From Gammaproteobacteria bacterium (GTDB taxonomy: Bacteria; Pseudomonadota; Gammaproteobacteria; Burkholderiales; Gallionellaceae), in assembly GCA_018814405.1 (NCBI GenBank), contig JAHIZO010000005.1, positions 170,684 through 234,683 on the forward strand: 64,000 nt of DNA. Reading direction: 5' to 3'. How positions within the stretch are numbered: the stretch's first letter is position 1; the number at the start of each line of letters is the position of its first letter. A program made the position numbers and the translations under genes. This document shows, one piece after another, positions 56,551 to 64,000 of this stretch. The notes under the pieces were generated by a model, which saw only the letters and a list, made by a program, of their open reading frames with translations, searched no databases and had not been told where the DNA came from.

Positions 56551-58914
56551 TTAGCCCTTCAGCTTGGCAAACGCCGCCGCCATCGCACCGCCCATTGCGG
56601 GTTGTGCCGGAGCGCGGTTGGCGGGCTTGCCGCCGTTCGGTCTGTCCTGCCCCCGGTTGTCACGCGGCGCGGCGCTGGCCGGTTTGCGGCTCAACTCACC
56701 CGCACTATCCGTCAGGCGCATGGTGAGGGCGATGCGTTTGCGCTTCTCGTCCACTTCCAACACTTTCACCTTCACCACCTGCCCCGCTTTCACCACCGTG
56801 TGCGGGTCTTTGACGAAGGTGTTGGAGAGTGCCGAGATATGCACCAGACCATCCTGATGCACGCCGATATCCACGAACGCGCCGAACGCCGCCACGTTGG
56901 TCACCACGCCCTCGAGGATCATGTCCGGTTGCAGGTCTTTGAGTTCTTCCACACCTTCCTTGAAGGTCGCGGTGGTGAACTCGGGACGCGGGTCGCGGCC
57001 GGGTTTTTCCAGTTCCTTGAGGATGTCGCTGATGGTCGGGATGCCGAACTTCTCGTCCTGATATTTGGACGGGCTGAGTGCCTTCAGCAAGTTGCTGTTG
57101 CCGATCACGTCTTTGATGTTCTGCTTGATGTCTTCGAGGATGCGCTGTACCAGCGGGTACGACTCGGGGTGCACGGCCGAGGCATCGAGCGGATCGTTGC
57201 CGCCCATGATGCGCAGGAAGCCAGCCGCCTGTTCGAAAGTCTTATCGCCCAGACGCGGCACATCGCGCAATTCGGAACGGCTGGCGAATCTGCCCTTGGC
57301 ATCGCGGTGAAGCACGATGGCCTGCGCCACGCTGCTGCTCAAACCGGAAACGCGCGCCAGCAAAGGTGCCGATGCCGTGTTCACATCCACGCCCACCGCG
57401 TTCACGCAGTCTTCCACCACCGCATCCAGCGAACGCGCCAACTGGAACTGGCTCACGTCGTGCTGGTATTGGCCCACGCCGATGGACTTGGGATCGATCT
57501 TCACCAGCTCGGCCAGCGGGTCTTGCAGACGGCGCGCGATAGACACCGCACCGCGCAGGCTCACATCTAGATCAGGCAATTCTTTGGAAGCGAATTCGGA
57601 AGCGGAATACACCGACGCGCCCGCTTCGGACACCACGATGCTGGTCATCTTCAATTCAGGACGCAGCTTCATCAGGTCATGCACCAGCTTGTCCGTCTCG
57701 CGTGAGGCCGTGCCGTTACCGATGGCGATCACCGCCACGCGATGTTTCTCGGCCAGTTGCGACAGGGTATGCAGCGAACCGTCCCAGTCGTTGCGCGGTT
57801 GGTGTGGATAGATGGTGGCGGTATCCACCACCTTGCCGGTCTCGTCCACCACCGCCACTTTCACGCCGGTGCGGATGCCGGGGTCCAGCCCCATGGTCAC
57901 ACGCTGGCCAGCCGGTGCGGCCAGCAGCAGGTCTTTCAGATTGCGTGCGAACACGTTGATCGCCTCGGTCTCGGCCTTGGCGCGCAGCGCGCCCATCAAT
58001 TCTGTTTCCAGATGCATGAAGCTCTTAACGCGCCAAGTCCAGCGCACGGTGTCCATCAGCCAACGGTCGGCTGGGCGGTTCTTGTCTTGGATGCCAAAGC
58101 GGCTGGCGATGCGCATCTCGCAAGGATTGTGCGGCGAACTCCAGGTCGGCTTCTCTTCCTCGCTATCTAGACGCAGCTCCATGTTCAGCATCTCTTCGCG
58201 GCGACCACGGAACACGGCCAGCGCGCGGTGCGAAGGGATGGTGTTGATGGATTCGGAATAATCGAAATAGTCGGCGAACTTCTCCGCCGCATCGTTCTTG
58301 CCATCTACCACCTTGGACTGCACCACGCCATGCGCCTGCACATATTCGCGCAGCGATTGCAGCAAGGCCGCATCCTCGGCAAAACGCTCCATCAATATCT
58401 GACGCGCGCCATCCAGCGCCGCCTTCGCATCCGCCACACCGGGATTCTTATCATCCGCCGCGCTGGTGAAAGGTTCGCGCAGATACTTGGCCGCTTCCTC
58501 TTCCGGACTCAGCGCAGGGTTCGCCAGCAGCGCATCCGCCAGCGGCTCCAGCCCCGCCTCCAGCGCGATCTGCGCCTTGGTGCGGCGCTTCGGTTTGTAA
58601 GGCAGATACAAATCTTCCAGATGCGTCTTGTCAGTGGCCAGTGAGACCGCCTTCATCAGCTCCGGCGTCATCTTGCCCTGCTCGGTGATGGACGCGATGA
58701 TCGCCGCACGGCGCTCTTCCAGCTCGCGCAGATAGCGCAGCCGCTCTTCCAGCAAGCGCAATTGAATATCATCCAGCCCGCCCGTCGCTTCTTTGCGATA
58801 ACGGGAGATGAAAGGCACGGTCGCGCCTTCGTCCAGCAGTTCGATGGCCGCAGCGATTTGAGCAGGTTTAGCCGCGATCTCTGCGGCGAGTCTTTGTTCG
58901 ATAGTTGGAAGCAT
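56551..58914 (-). CDS. tex: Tex-like RNA-binding transcription accessory protein
   Basis: A 787-residue Tex protein with an N-terminal helical domain ([22 protein letters not shown]), a YqgF/RNase H-like domain (about 325-450, [17 protein letters not shown]), helix-hairpin-helix repeats (about 490-570) and a C-terminal S1 domain (about 650-725, [22 protein letters not shown]). The tail (about 735-787) is rich in Arg, Pro and Ala and likely disordered. It binds nucleic acids and affects transcription and stress tolerance. Confidence 0.95.
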   Translation of the reverse strand: MLPTIEQRLAAEIAAKPAQIAAAIELLDEGATVPFISRYRKEATGGLDDIQLRLLEERLRYLRELEERRAAIIASITEQGKMTPELMKAVSLATDKTHLEDLYLPYKPKRRTKAQIALEAGLEPLADALLANPALSPEEEAAKYLREPFTSAADDKNPGVADAKAALDGARQILMERFAEDAALLQSLREYVQAHGVVQSKVVDGKNDAAEKFADYFDYSESINTIPSHRALAVFRGRREEMLNMELRLDSEEEKPTWSSPHNPCEMRIASRFGIQDKNRPADRWLMDTVRWTWRVKSFMHLETELMGALRAKAETEAINVFARNLKDLLLAAPAGQRVTMGLDPGIRTGVKVAVVDETGKVVDTATIYPHQPRNDWDGSLHTLSQLAEKHRVAVIAIGNGTASRETDKLVHDLMKLRPELKMTSIVVSEAGASVYSASEFASKELPDLDVSLRGAVSIARRLQDPLAELVKIDPKSIGVGQYQHDVSQFQLARSLDAVVEDCVNAVGVDVNTASAPLLARVSGLSSSVAQAIVLHRDAKGRFASRSELRDVPRLGDKTFEQAAGFLRIMGGNDPLDASAVHPESYPLVQRILEDIKQNIKDVIGNSNLLKALSPSKYQDEKFGIPTISDILKELEKPGRDPRPEFTTATFKEGVEELKDLQPDMILEGVVTNVAAFGAFVDIGVHQDGLVHISALSNTFVKDPHTVVKAGQVVKVKVLEVDEKRKRIALTMRLTDSAGELSRKPASAAPRDNRGQDRPNGGKPANRAPAQPAMGGAMAAAFAKLKG

Positions 58915-59119
58915 GTATGGGTCTACTAATTAAATAGCCCTCTGGGTTGCGAGGGCTATGGGTGAAAATTGCGAGGTGCGGATTATGCCAAGTTGGGCGG
59001 GAGACTGAAAGCGTTTGGAGTTCGATCACGGCTTCAGTATCAGATGCAGCAATCACAACCTATTGCCGTCATTCGATGTTCAGGGTGGGACAATGATGGT
59101 ATGGAGTATTCAGGTCGAT

Positions 59120-59578
59120 TTATTTTCTTTTCTCGATATTGATATCCCATACGTCTTCATTAATGACTTTCTTTTGCTTGAGTATTTTTACGTGCTCAAT
59201 GTGTACCTCACCTAGCGCCTGCATGACATCGTAAGGGAAACCTTCTCTGTTTGATCGATCGGTGAATAAAGTCAGCTCCAGGTATTGGTGCAGTTCCAAA
59301 GATCCCCAAAGCATCTCGATGCGATACAGTATTTTCGGGAATTTTTCCGCCAGTAATTGTCTAGGTGGGATTTTGGGAGGCTCAGGCGGTTTTTCCTTCT
59401 TGCCTTCAAGGTCATCAAGATTAAAGTTTAGTTTGATATCCCAACTTAATGGCGAATCATCACGTTTATACATAGTCATGCAAGATTGATGATCAAAGTG
59501 AAAATCATAGTGGTCGGATTCGCAATACTTTCTCGTACTAGCTCGATTGTGCCCAGAAACCCCGCTTGATTGCGCCAT
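59120..59578 (-). CDS. Hypothetical protein
   Basis: Up to 152 residues. The start may be the ATG at 59578 (behind GGGAAAGAG) or the later MTMYKRDDSPLSWD. It has a Pro/Lys-rich linker (EGKKEKPPEPPKIPPRQ, about residue 60-75) and a helical C-terminal part (PKILYRIEMLWGSLELHQYLEL, EHVKILKQKKV). No known domain is recognised. It stands alone with no operon partner. Confidence 0.65.
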   Translation of the reverse strand: MAQSSGVSGHNRASTRKYCESDHYDFHFDHQSCMTMYKRDDSPLSWDIKLNFNLDDLEGKKEKPPEPPKIPPRQLLAEKFPKILYRIEMLWGSLELHQYLELTLFTDRSNREGFPYDVMQALGEVHIEHVKILKQKKVINEDVWDINIEKRK

Positions 59579-59732
59579 GCTCTTTCCCTGAAAAGGCTAA
59601 GCGCGAAATACTTTCCTTCCCTTGAACAATGGGAGCAGGTTTGGATTGCTTTTCCAGTTGTGCCCCCATGCCGCAGCGAAGACTAGCAGCAAAGTCCTCC
59701 CTAGCATATATGCCAAAAGATATAGACCGTTG

Positions 59733-59780
59733 GCCGTCAACCATGCGGAGCGTTTGCGGCGTGGCGTGAGTGAAAAGCGC
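59733..59780 (+). pseudogene. Remnant of a GGDEF-domain gene
   Basis: The frame reads AVNHAERLRRGVSEK. The intact GGDEF gene at 61771-61818 reads AVNHAERLRRVASEL, the same ten residues first. Third codon positions have diverged (for instance GTC AAC against GTG AAT), so the copy is old. No further GGDEF sequence follows. Confidence 0.5.
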
Positions 59781-59914
59781 TTTCTCGGGGGGATGGCTGT
59801 AATGGCTATTTGTATTTAAAAAAATATTTCCAAAGCGCGGAACTTTATTAGCGGATGCTTATCTATGGCATCAGTAACGAGAGTTACTTCACGTTTCTCC
59901 TCCCTGAGCGTGAC

Positions 59915-59979
59915 GTCTTAACTTCTCCCCTTTGTTAAGACATTTGCCCCCACCCTGAAAAGGCTGGGGGCATTTTTTT
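59915..59979 (+). terminator. Hairpin and strong terminator, possible small-RNA 3' end
   Basis: A stem GTCTTAAC/GTTAAGAC (59915-59941, loop 11) is followed at once by TGCCCCCA/TGGGGGCA (59945-59972) and seven T. No gene lies upstream on this strand. The unpaired TCTCCTCCCT before it (59896-59905) resembles an anti-Shine-Dalgarno seed, so a small RNA ending here is possible. Confidence 0.6.
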
Positions 59980-60021
59980 ATGCTGCTGTGAGCAGAACAT
60001 TCTGCACAGCCACAGTTATCT

Positions 60022-60119
60022 CCGTCCTACTTCTACGTCTTAATGATACTCATCGCAGTCGCCACCATGCCGACCATATCCGCCTGGTTGCACGGCTGGA
60101 TGATGGAGTTGCCGATCAC
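60022..60119 (-). pseudogene. Remnant of an SPFH/QmcA gene 3' end
   Basis: On the minus strand it translates GNSIIQPCNQADMVGMVATA then MSIIKT and stop. The intact neighbour (61996-62901) ends GNTLILPGNLADMGGMVAAA then MSIVKAQK. At DNA level the first ~60 bases of 60022 on and 61991 on differ at only about 8-10 positions. Only ~100 bases of the gene remain. Confidence 0.75.
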
Positions 60120-60270
60120 TTGAGAATCAACGGCTATATCATTAATTATTATGTGGAATACTGTGTGTTGAGTAGGCTGCATTTAGGTATGTGCGGTGAT
60201 AAGATGCTTTGCGCAGAAGGGTGTTTATGTAGCACGAAGTATCCGTATTCAATCCTGACTTAGGTTTCCA

Positions 60271-61980
60271 TTGAACATTTTGACTGCCAGCTTGCTGAAG
60301 CTGCTTGCCCTTTTATTGTTTTGTGTGCCGCTGCTGGCGAAGGCGGCGGATGCTGTGCGTTTGTCGGATTTTCCGACTGGTTCGCTAGGCGTCCATGCGG
60401 CGCAGTTGGTCGAGGGAGAGTCGGCGCTGGGACTGGACGAGGCGTTGGCGCAGTTACAGGCGGGTGGTTTTGAGCCGGTGGCGACGCTGGTGCCGGATTT
60501 CGGTATCGGGTCACGTCCGGTGTGGTTGCATCTGGGGCTGGATAACGATACGGGTGTGGTACAGCAGCGCATGTTGCAGGCGGGTGTGACCTGGTTGGAC
60601 CGGCTGGATGTGTATGTGGTGCATGCGGATGGCAGCCGCCATGCGGTGCATACCGGTGATGAGTTGCCAAATGCACTAGGGCTGACGCCGGGCATGGGCT
60701 ATGTGTTGCCGTTGCAGTTGCCGCCGGGGCGTAGCGAGTTGCTGTTGCGGGTGGCGTCGGTCGATCCGATGGCGCTGCCGGTGGCGTTGCTGACGCCGGA
60801 CGACTATGCGACGAGTCGGCTGCAGTTCGGATATTTCTACGGTTTCTTCTTCGGTTTTCTGATCGCGCTGGGCGCTTATAACCTGCTGTTGTTCATCGGG
60901 GCGCGCGAGCGCAGCTATCTTTATTACGCGTTGGCGTTGCTGAGTGTGCTGTTCTGCAACGTGGCTTACACCGGGCATGGCGCGGGCTGGCTGTGGCCGC
61001 AGTCCACGGATTTCCAGCGCTATGTGATCCTAGTCGCGATGGTGGTCTACAACGTGTTCGGACTACTGTTCGCTTCACGCTTCCTGATGTTGGCGCAGTT
61101 TCTACCGCGCATCCAGCGCGTGGTGTGCTGGGGTATGGGCATCGCCGGTGGCGGCATGCTGCTGGCGGTGGTGATGGGCAGCCAGTTGCTGGCCGGTTTG
61201 CTGGCTTTCGTGAGCATGAGCGCCTTTTCGGCGGGTATGTTCGCGCTGGGTGTGGTCAGCGTCTGGAGACAGCGGCCGTCCGCGCGCTATTTCCTGTTCG
61301 CTACTTTCTTCGGCATGCTGGGTGTGGGGCTCACCGCGTTGGCAGTGTGGGGCAAGATCCCGTTCAGCATGCTCACCTTCCACGCGGCCGAGATCGGTCT
61401 GGTGATAGAGGCAACCTTGCTGGCGCTGGCACTGGCGCACTGGATGCGCCAGCACCGCGAGGCGCGTTATCTAGCGGAACAGGTGGCGCGGCAGGATGCG
61501 TTGACGCAGTTGAACAACCGCCGCGCATTTCTGGAGGCGGCACAACCACTGCTCGATACCGCGGTGCGGCACGAGCGACCGCTGAGTCTGGTGATGATGG
61601 ATATCGACCATTTTAAATCTATCAACGACCGTTACGGGCATAAGACTGGCGACGAAGCGCTGGTGGCGATGGCTAACATGCTGAAGCGGCTATCGCGCAG
61701 CAGCGACGTGGTGGCACGCTGGGGTGGTGAAGAGTTCATCTTGCTGCTACCGGAGACCGATCAGCAGCGAGCAGTGAATCATGCTGAGCGACTGCGGCGC
61801 GTAGCGAGCGAGTTGCGTATTCCAGCCGGTGACAGCGTTCTGACCATGACCGCCAGCTTCGGCATTAAGACGCTCCAACCCAATATGACGCTGGAGACGT
61901 TGATCGAAGCGGCGGATGTGCAGCTTTATGAAGCCAAACGGAGCGGGCGCAATAAGGTCTGCAGCGAACCTTTTCCCTAA
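60271..61980 (+). CDS. 7TM (7TMR-DISM) diguanylate cyclase
   Basis: A 569-residue protein from a TTG start (MNILTASLLKLLALLLF signal peptide). A periplasmic 7TMR-DISMED2-like domain (about 30-170, RPVWLHLGLDN) precedes seven membrane segments (about 180-395) and a C-terminal GGDEF domain (about 410-565) with the active WGGEEFILLLPET and DALTQLNNRRAF. It should make c-di-GMP in response to an extracytoplasmic ligand. The inhibitory RxxD site is not evident before the GGEEF motif. It converges with the SPFH gene. Confidence 0.92.
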   Translation: MNILTASLLKLLALLLFCVPLLAKAADAVRLSDFPTGSLGVHAAQLVEGESALGLDEALAQLQAGGFEPVATLVPDFGIGSRPVWLHLGLDNDTGVVQQRMLQAGVTWLDRLDVYVVHADGSRHAVHTGDELPNALGLTPGMGYVLPLQLPPGRSELLLRVASVDPMALPVALLTPDDYATSRLQFGYFYGFFFGFLIALGAYNLLLFIGARERSYLYYALALLSVLFCNVAYTGHGAGWLWPQSTDFQRYVILVAMVVYNVFGLLFASRFLMLAQFLPRIQRVVCWGMGIAGGGMLLAVVMGSQLLAGLLAFVSMSAFSAGMFALGVVSVWRQRPSARYFLFATFFGMLGVGLTALAVWGKIPFSMLTFHAAEIGLVIEATLLALALAHWMRQHREARYLAEQVARQDALTQLNNRRAFLEAAQPLLDTAVRHERPLSLVMMDIDHFKSINDRYGHKTGDEALVAMANMLKRLSRSSDVVARWGGEEFILLLPETDQQRAVNHAERLRRVASELRIPAGDSVLTMTASFGIKTLQPNMTLETLIEAADVQLYEAKRSGRNKVCSEPFP

Positions 61981-61995
61981 GCGGCAGCCCCCGCC

Positions 61996-62901
61996 CTACT
62001 TCTGCGCTTTAACGATACTCATCGCAGCCGCCACCATGCCGCCCATGTCCGCCAAGTTTCCGGGCAGGATAAGGGTGTTGCCTTCCTGGGCGACTTTGCC
62101 GAAGGCTTCGACATATTGTTCCGCGACTTTGAGGTTGACGGCGTCCATGCCGCCGGGTGACTGGATGGCTAGTGCGACTTTCTGGATGGCCTCGGCATTT
62201 GCGGTGGCAACGGCGAGGATGGCGGCGGCTTCGCCTTGCGCGGTGTTGATGGCGGCTTGTTTCTCCCCTTCCGAGCGTTGGATGAAGGCTTCGCGTTCGC
62301 CAGTGGCGATGTTGATCTGTTCCTGTTTGCGGCCTTCGGAGGCAGCGATCAGGGCGCGCTTCTCGCGCTCAGCGGTGATCTGCGCCTGCATGGCGTGCAG
62401 GATCTCTTTTGGCGGTGTCAGGTCTTTGATCTCATAGCGCAGCACTTTAACGCCCCAGCTGGTCGCCGCTTCGTCCAATGCGGCGACCACGGCGCGGTTG
62501 ATGTCGTCGCGCTCTTCGAAGGTCTTGTCCAGTTCCATCTTGCCGATGACGGAACGCAAGGTGGTCTGGGCGAGTTGGGTGATGGCCATGATGTAGTTGC
62601 TGGTGCCGTAGGAGGCCAAGCGGGGATCGGTCACCTGAAAATACAGGATACCGTCCACCTGCAACTGGGTGTTGTCCTTGGTGATGCAGACCTGACTGGG
62701 CACGTCGAGCGGGACTTCCTTGAGCATGTGCTTGTAAGCGACCCGGTCGATGAACGGAATGACAATGTTCAGGCCCGGTGACAAGGCGACGTGGAATTTG
62801 CCGAGACGCTCGACCACCCAGGAATTTTGCTGCGGCACGACTTTGAGCGCCTTGATGACAAAGATGATGGCTGCGGCCAGTATGAACAGAGCGATTTCCA
62901 T
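61996..62901 (-). CDS. SPFH/Band 7 protein (QmcA/stomatin-like)
   Basis: A 301-residue protein with one N-terminal membrane segment (about 3-20), an SPFH domain (about 22-190, VPQQNSWVVERLGKFH) and a long Ala/Glu-rich coiled coil (about 190-265, GEREAFIQRSEGEKQAAI), ending in a Gly/Met-rich tail. Such proteins form membrane microdomain scaffolds. It follows the NfeD gene by nine bases behind AAGGAGG. A decayed copy of its 3' end lies at 60022-60119. Confidence 0.94.
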   Translation of the reverse strand: MEIALFILAAAIIFVIKALKVVPQQNSWVVERLGKFHVALSPGLNIVIPFIDRVAYKHMLKEVPLDVPSQVCITKDNTQLQVDGILYFQVTDPRLASYGTSNYIMAITQLAQTTLRSVIGKMELDKTFEERDDINRAVVAALDEAATSWGVKVLRYEIKDLTPPKEILHAMQAQITAEREKRALIAASEGRKQEQINIATGEREAFIQRSEGEKQAAINTAQGEAAAILAVATANAEAIQKVALAIQSPGGMDAVNLKVAEQYVEAFGKVAQEGNTLILPGNLADMGGMVAAAMSIVKAQK

Positions 62902-62910
62902 GTTGCCTCC

Positions 62911-63330
62911 TTATTGTTGCTTGTTGTGTGTCAGCACCAGACCGGAGCCGTGTACCGCTTTGATGTAGAGCGTGCCTTCATGCGGGATATCGGCAGATTC
63001 CAGTTCGGCATCCCATTCCGCACCGCGGTAGAACACGCGGGCTGTGCCATTGTCGTTCCACTTGATGACTTTTACGGGCAGGCCGATGTCGAGACCGACG
63101 TCGGGCGTTGAGGCGGCGCGGCCGCTTTTCCAGCGTCGCAACATGATCGTGCCGGCAAAGCCAGTCACGGCACTGAGCACGAGTTGCCATACCAGTGTCA
63201 GTCCCAGCGCTGCAGCCGTACCGCCGATAGCCAGCGCGATAGCGATCACCAGCAGGTAGAAAGTGCCGGTGGCGATCTCCAGCCCGACCAGAACCAGTGC
63301 CAGCAAGAACCAGTAAATATAGATTTCCAT
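62911..63330 (-). CDS. NfeD family membrane protein
   Basis: A 139-residue protein with about three membrane segments in the first 75 residues and a C-terminal OB-fold (about 80-139; VKVIKWNDNGTARVFYRGAEWDAE). NfeD proteins pair with SPFH scaffolds, as here, in a two-gene operon. The ATG follows AAGGGAAG. Role: membrane organisation, inferred from the family. Confidence 0.92.
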   Translation of the reverse strand: MEIYIYWFLLALVLVGLEIATGTFYLLVIAIALAIGGTAAALGLTLVWQLVLSAVTGFAGTIMLRRWKSGRAASTPDVGLDIGLPVKVIKWNDNGTARVFYRGAEWDAELESADIPHEGTLYIKAVHGSGLVLTHNKQQ

Positions 63331-63435
63331 GCTTCCCTTTCCATTTCTATTGCGCGCGCTACGGGGCGAAGTCGCAATCTATCAGCAAAGCCAGTTCCAG
63401 ACCATATGCTGAAAGATATAGACCAATGCCTTGCG

Positions 63436-64000
63436 CTAATGCTTATAAGGACTGCGCTCGTTCAATTCTTCTACATATCCGGCGATAGCTTCGTGCTCCC
63501 GTTCAAGATAGTTCTCCACTGCCTGCGCGAACTGCGGATGGGCCAGCCAGTGTGCCGAACGGGTGGTGACCGGCATGAAGCCGCGCGCCAGCTTGTGTTC
63601 GCCCCCTGCCCCGCCTTCGAAGGTTTGCAGTTTGTGGGCAATGCAGTACTCGATGGCCTGGTAGTAGCACACCTCGAAATGCAGGCCGGAATGGAATTCG
63701 AACGTGCCCCATGAGCGGCCATACAGCGCTTGGTCGGTCATATAGTTCAGCGCGCTGGCGATGGGCTGACCATTACGCGAGGCGATGACCAGCAGCGTGT
63801 TGTCGGGCAAGGCGAGGCCGATGCGCTGGAAGAAGTCCTCATTCAGTTGGTGCGGGGAGTTGTGCAGTTGCAGGGTGTGCAGATAGCAGCTGGCGAAGAA
63901 TGCCCAATGTTCCGGCGTGGCCTCACGTCCGCTGATGCAGGCGATGTCGATGCCTGCTTCTTGCACCCTGCGTCTTTCCTGCTTGATGCGTTTGCGTTTG
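63436..64000 (-). CDS. GNAT/peptidogalycan-type (DUF482) protein, partial
   Basis: The frame is open to the window edge, so the 5' end is missing. The edge reads KRKRIKQERRRVQEAGI, which is the family's conserved basic stretch, so the frame's apparent start at 63966 is not real. Further on: LLVIASRNGQPIASALNY, LYGRSWGTFE, EVCYYQAIEYCI and FEGGAGGEHKLARGFMPV, the DUF482 pattern. It is a FemAB/GNAT-fold acyltransferase of unknown substrate. It lies about 105 bases from nfeD on the same strand. Confidence 0.87.
   Translation of the reverse strand, partial: KRKRIKQERRRVQEAGIDIACISGREATPEHWAFFASCYLHTLQLHNSPHQLNEDFFQRIGLALPDNTLLVIASRNGQPIASALNYMTDQALYGRSWGTFEFHSGLHFEVCYYQAIEYCIAHKLQTFEGGAGGEHKLARGFMPVTTRSAHWLAHPQFAQAVENYLEREHEAIAGYVEELNERSPYKH

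Larger units (their letters stand above)
59579..60270. other. Gene-poor stretch with remnants of a duplicated locus
   Basis: 692 bases without an intact gene. It holds a GGDEF-gene remnant (59733-59780), two hairpins (59915-59979) and a remnant of an SPFH gene 3' end on the minus strand (60022-60119). It also holds a 21-base sequence at 59708-59728 that recurs 19/21 at 63404-63424. The remaining sequence shows nothing recognisable. Confidence 0.7.

Noticed and set aside
56500..57570. 356-codon open frame on the plus strand opposite tex
   Set aside because: Antisense of the well-supported tex gene; repetitive His/Arg composition, no motif and no operon partner.

Overview
The window is a piece of chromosome from a Gram-negative bacterium, most likely a betaproteobacterium of the Nitrosomonadales/Gallionellaceae type. 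This is an inference from gene order (infC-rpmI-rplT-pheST-ihfA-merR; yceD-rpmF-plsX-fabHDG-acpP-fabF-pabC-mltG-tmk-holB-tatD; lysC followed by tRNA-Ser; gltX followed by tRNA-Ala and tRNA-Glu) and from protein character. No marker fixes the species.

Layout. 1-5050: translation and IHF operon ending in a MerR-type regulator and tRNA-Pro. 5150-9947: TonB-dependent receptor, periplasmic binding protein and hybrid histidine kinase, probably one sensing/uptake unit. 9948-16250 (minus strand): Crp/Fnr regulator, lysS, prfB with its programmed frameshift, a DUF4010 membrane protein and recJ. 16346-17937: lysC, tRNA-Ser and two identical tRNA-Arg genes.

17940-33269 is a 15.3-kb integrative island inserted at the 3' end of the second tRNA-Arg. 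Both ends can be read: the 12 bp GGGCGCACCAAT is repeated at 17928-17939 and 33258-33269, each copy is flanked on the island side by one arm of a near-palindrome, and the original tRNA-Arg terminator is stranded beyond the right end at 33273-33300. The island carries a large serine recombinase whose last codons lie in the tRNA, a small upstream ORF, about 1.4 kb of non-coding DNA with several large inverted repeats, a Replic_Relax-like protein beside a cloverleaf-like DNA structure, and a five-gene operon (m5C methyltransferase, unknown protein, ParB-like protein, SNF2 helicase, PD-(D/E)XK-type protein). It also carries a complete seryl-tRNA synthetase gene and a three-gene module headed by a TIGR04255-like protein. 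The five-gene operon is the best candidate for an undescribed defence or restriction system; the three-gene module is a second candidate.

33420-36494: a NiFe-hydrogenase large subunit (hoxH-like) with its protease, hypA and hypB, but no small subunit or diaphorase genes. 36501-40185: a divergent pair, an acyl-CoA-synthetase/GNAT fusion (Pat-like) and an HDAC-family deacetylase, which could add and remove acyl groups on proteins. 40231-41331: dksA and maf. 41391-51609: the rpmF/fatty-acid/tmk/holB operon. 51744-53767: tRNA-Val, gltX, tRNA-Ala and two tRNA-Glu. 53785-58914 (minus): DUF1840, a sodium/solute symporter, a hypothetical protein, DUF3820 and tex. 59120-64000: a hypothetical protein, a decayed duplicate of the neighbouring GGDEF/SPFH locus, the intact 7TM-GGDEF gene, an SPFH/NfeD pair and a DUF482-type acetyltransferase cut by the window edge.

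All product calls come from reading motifs and lengths; no database search was possible.
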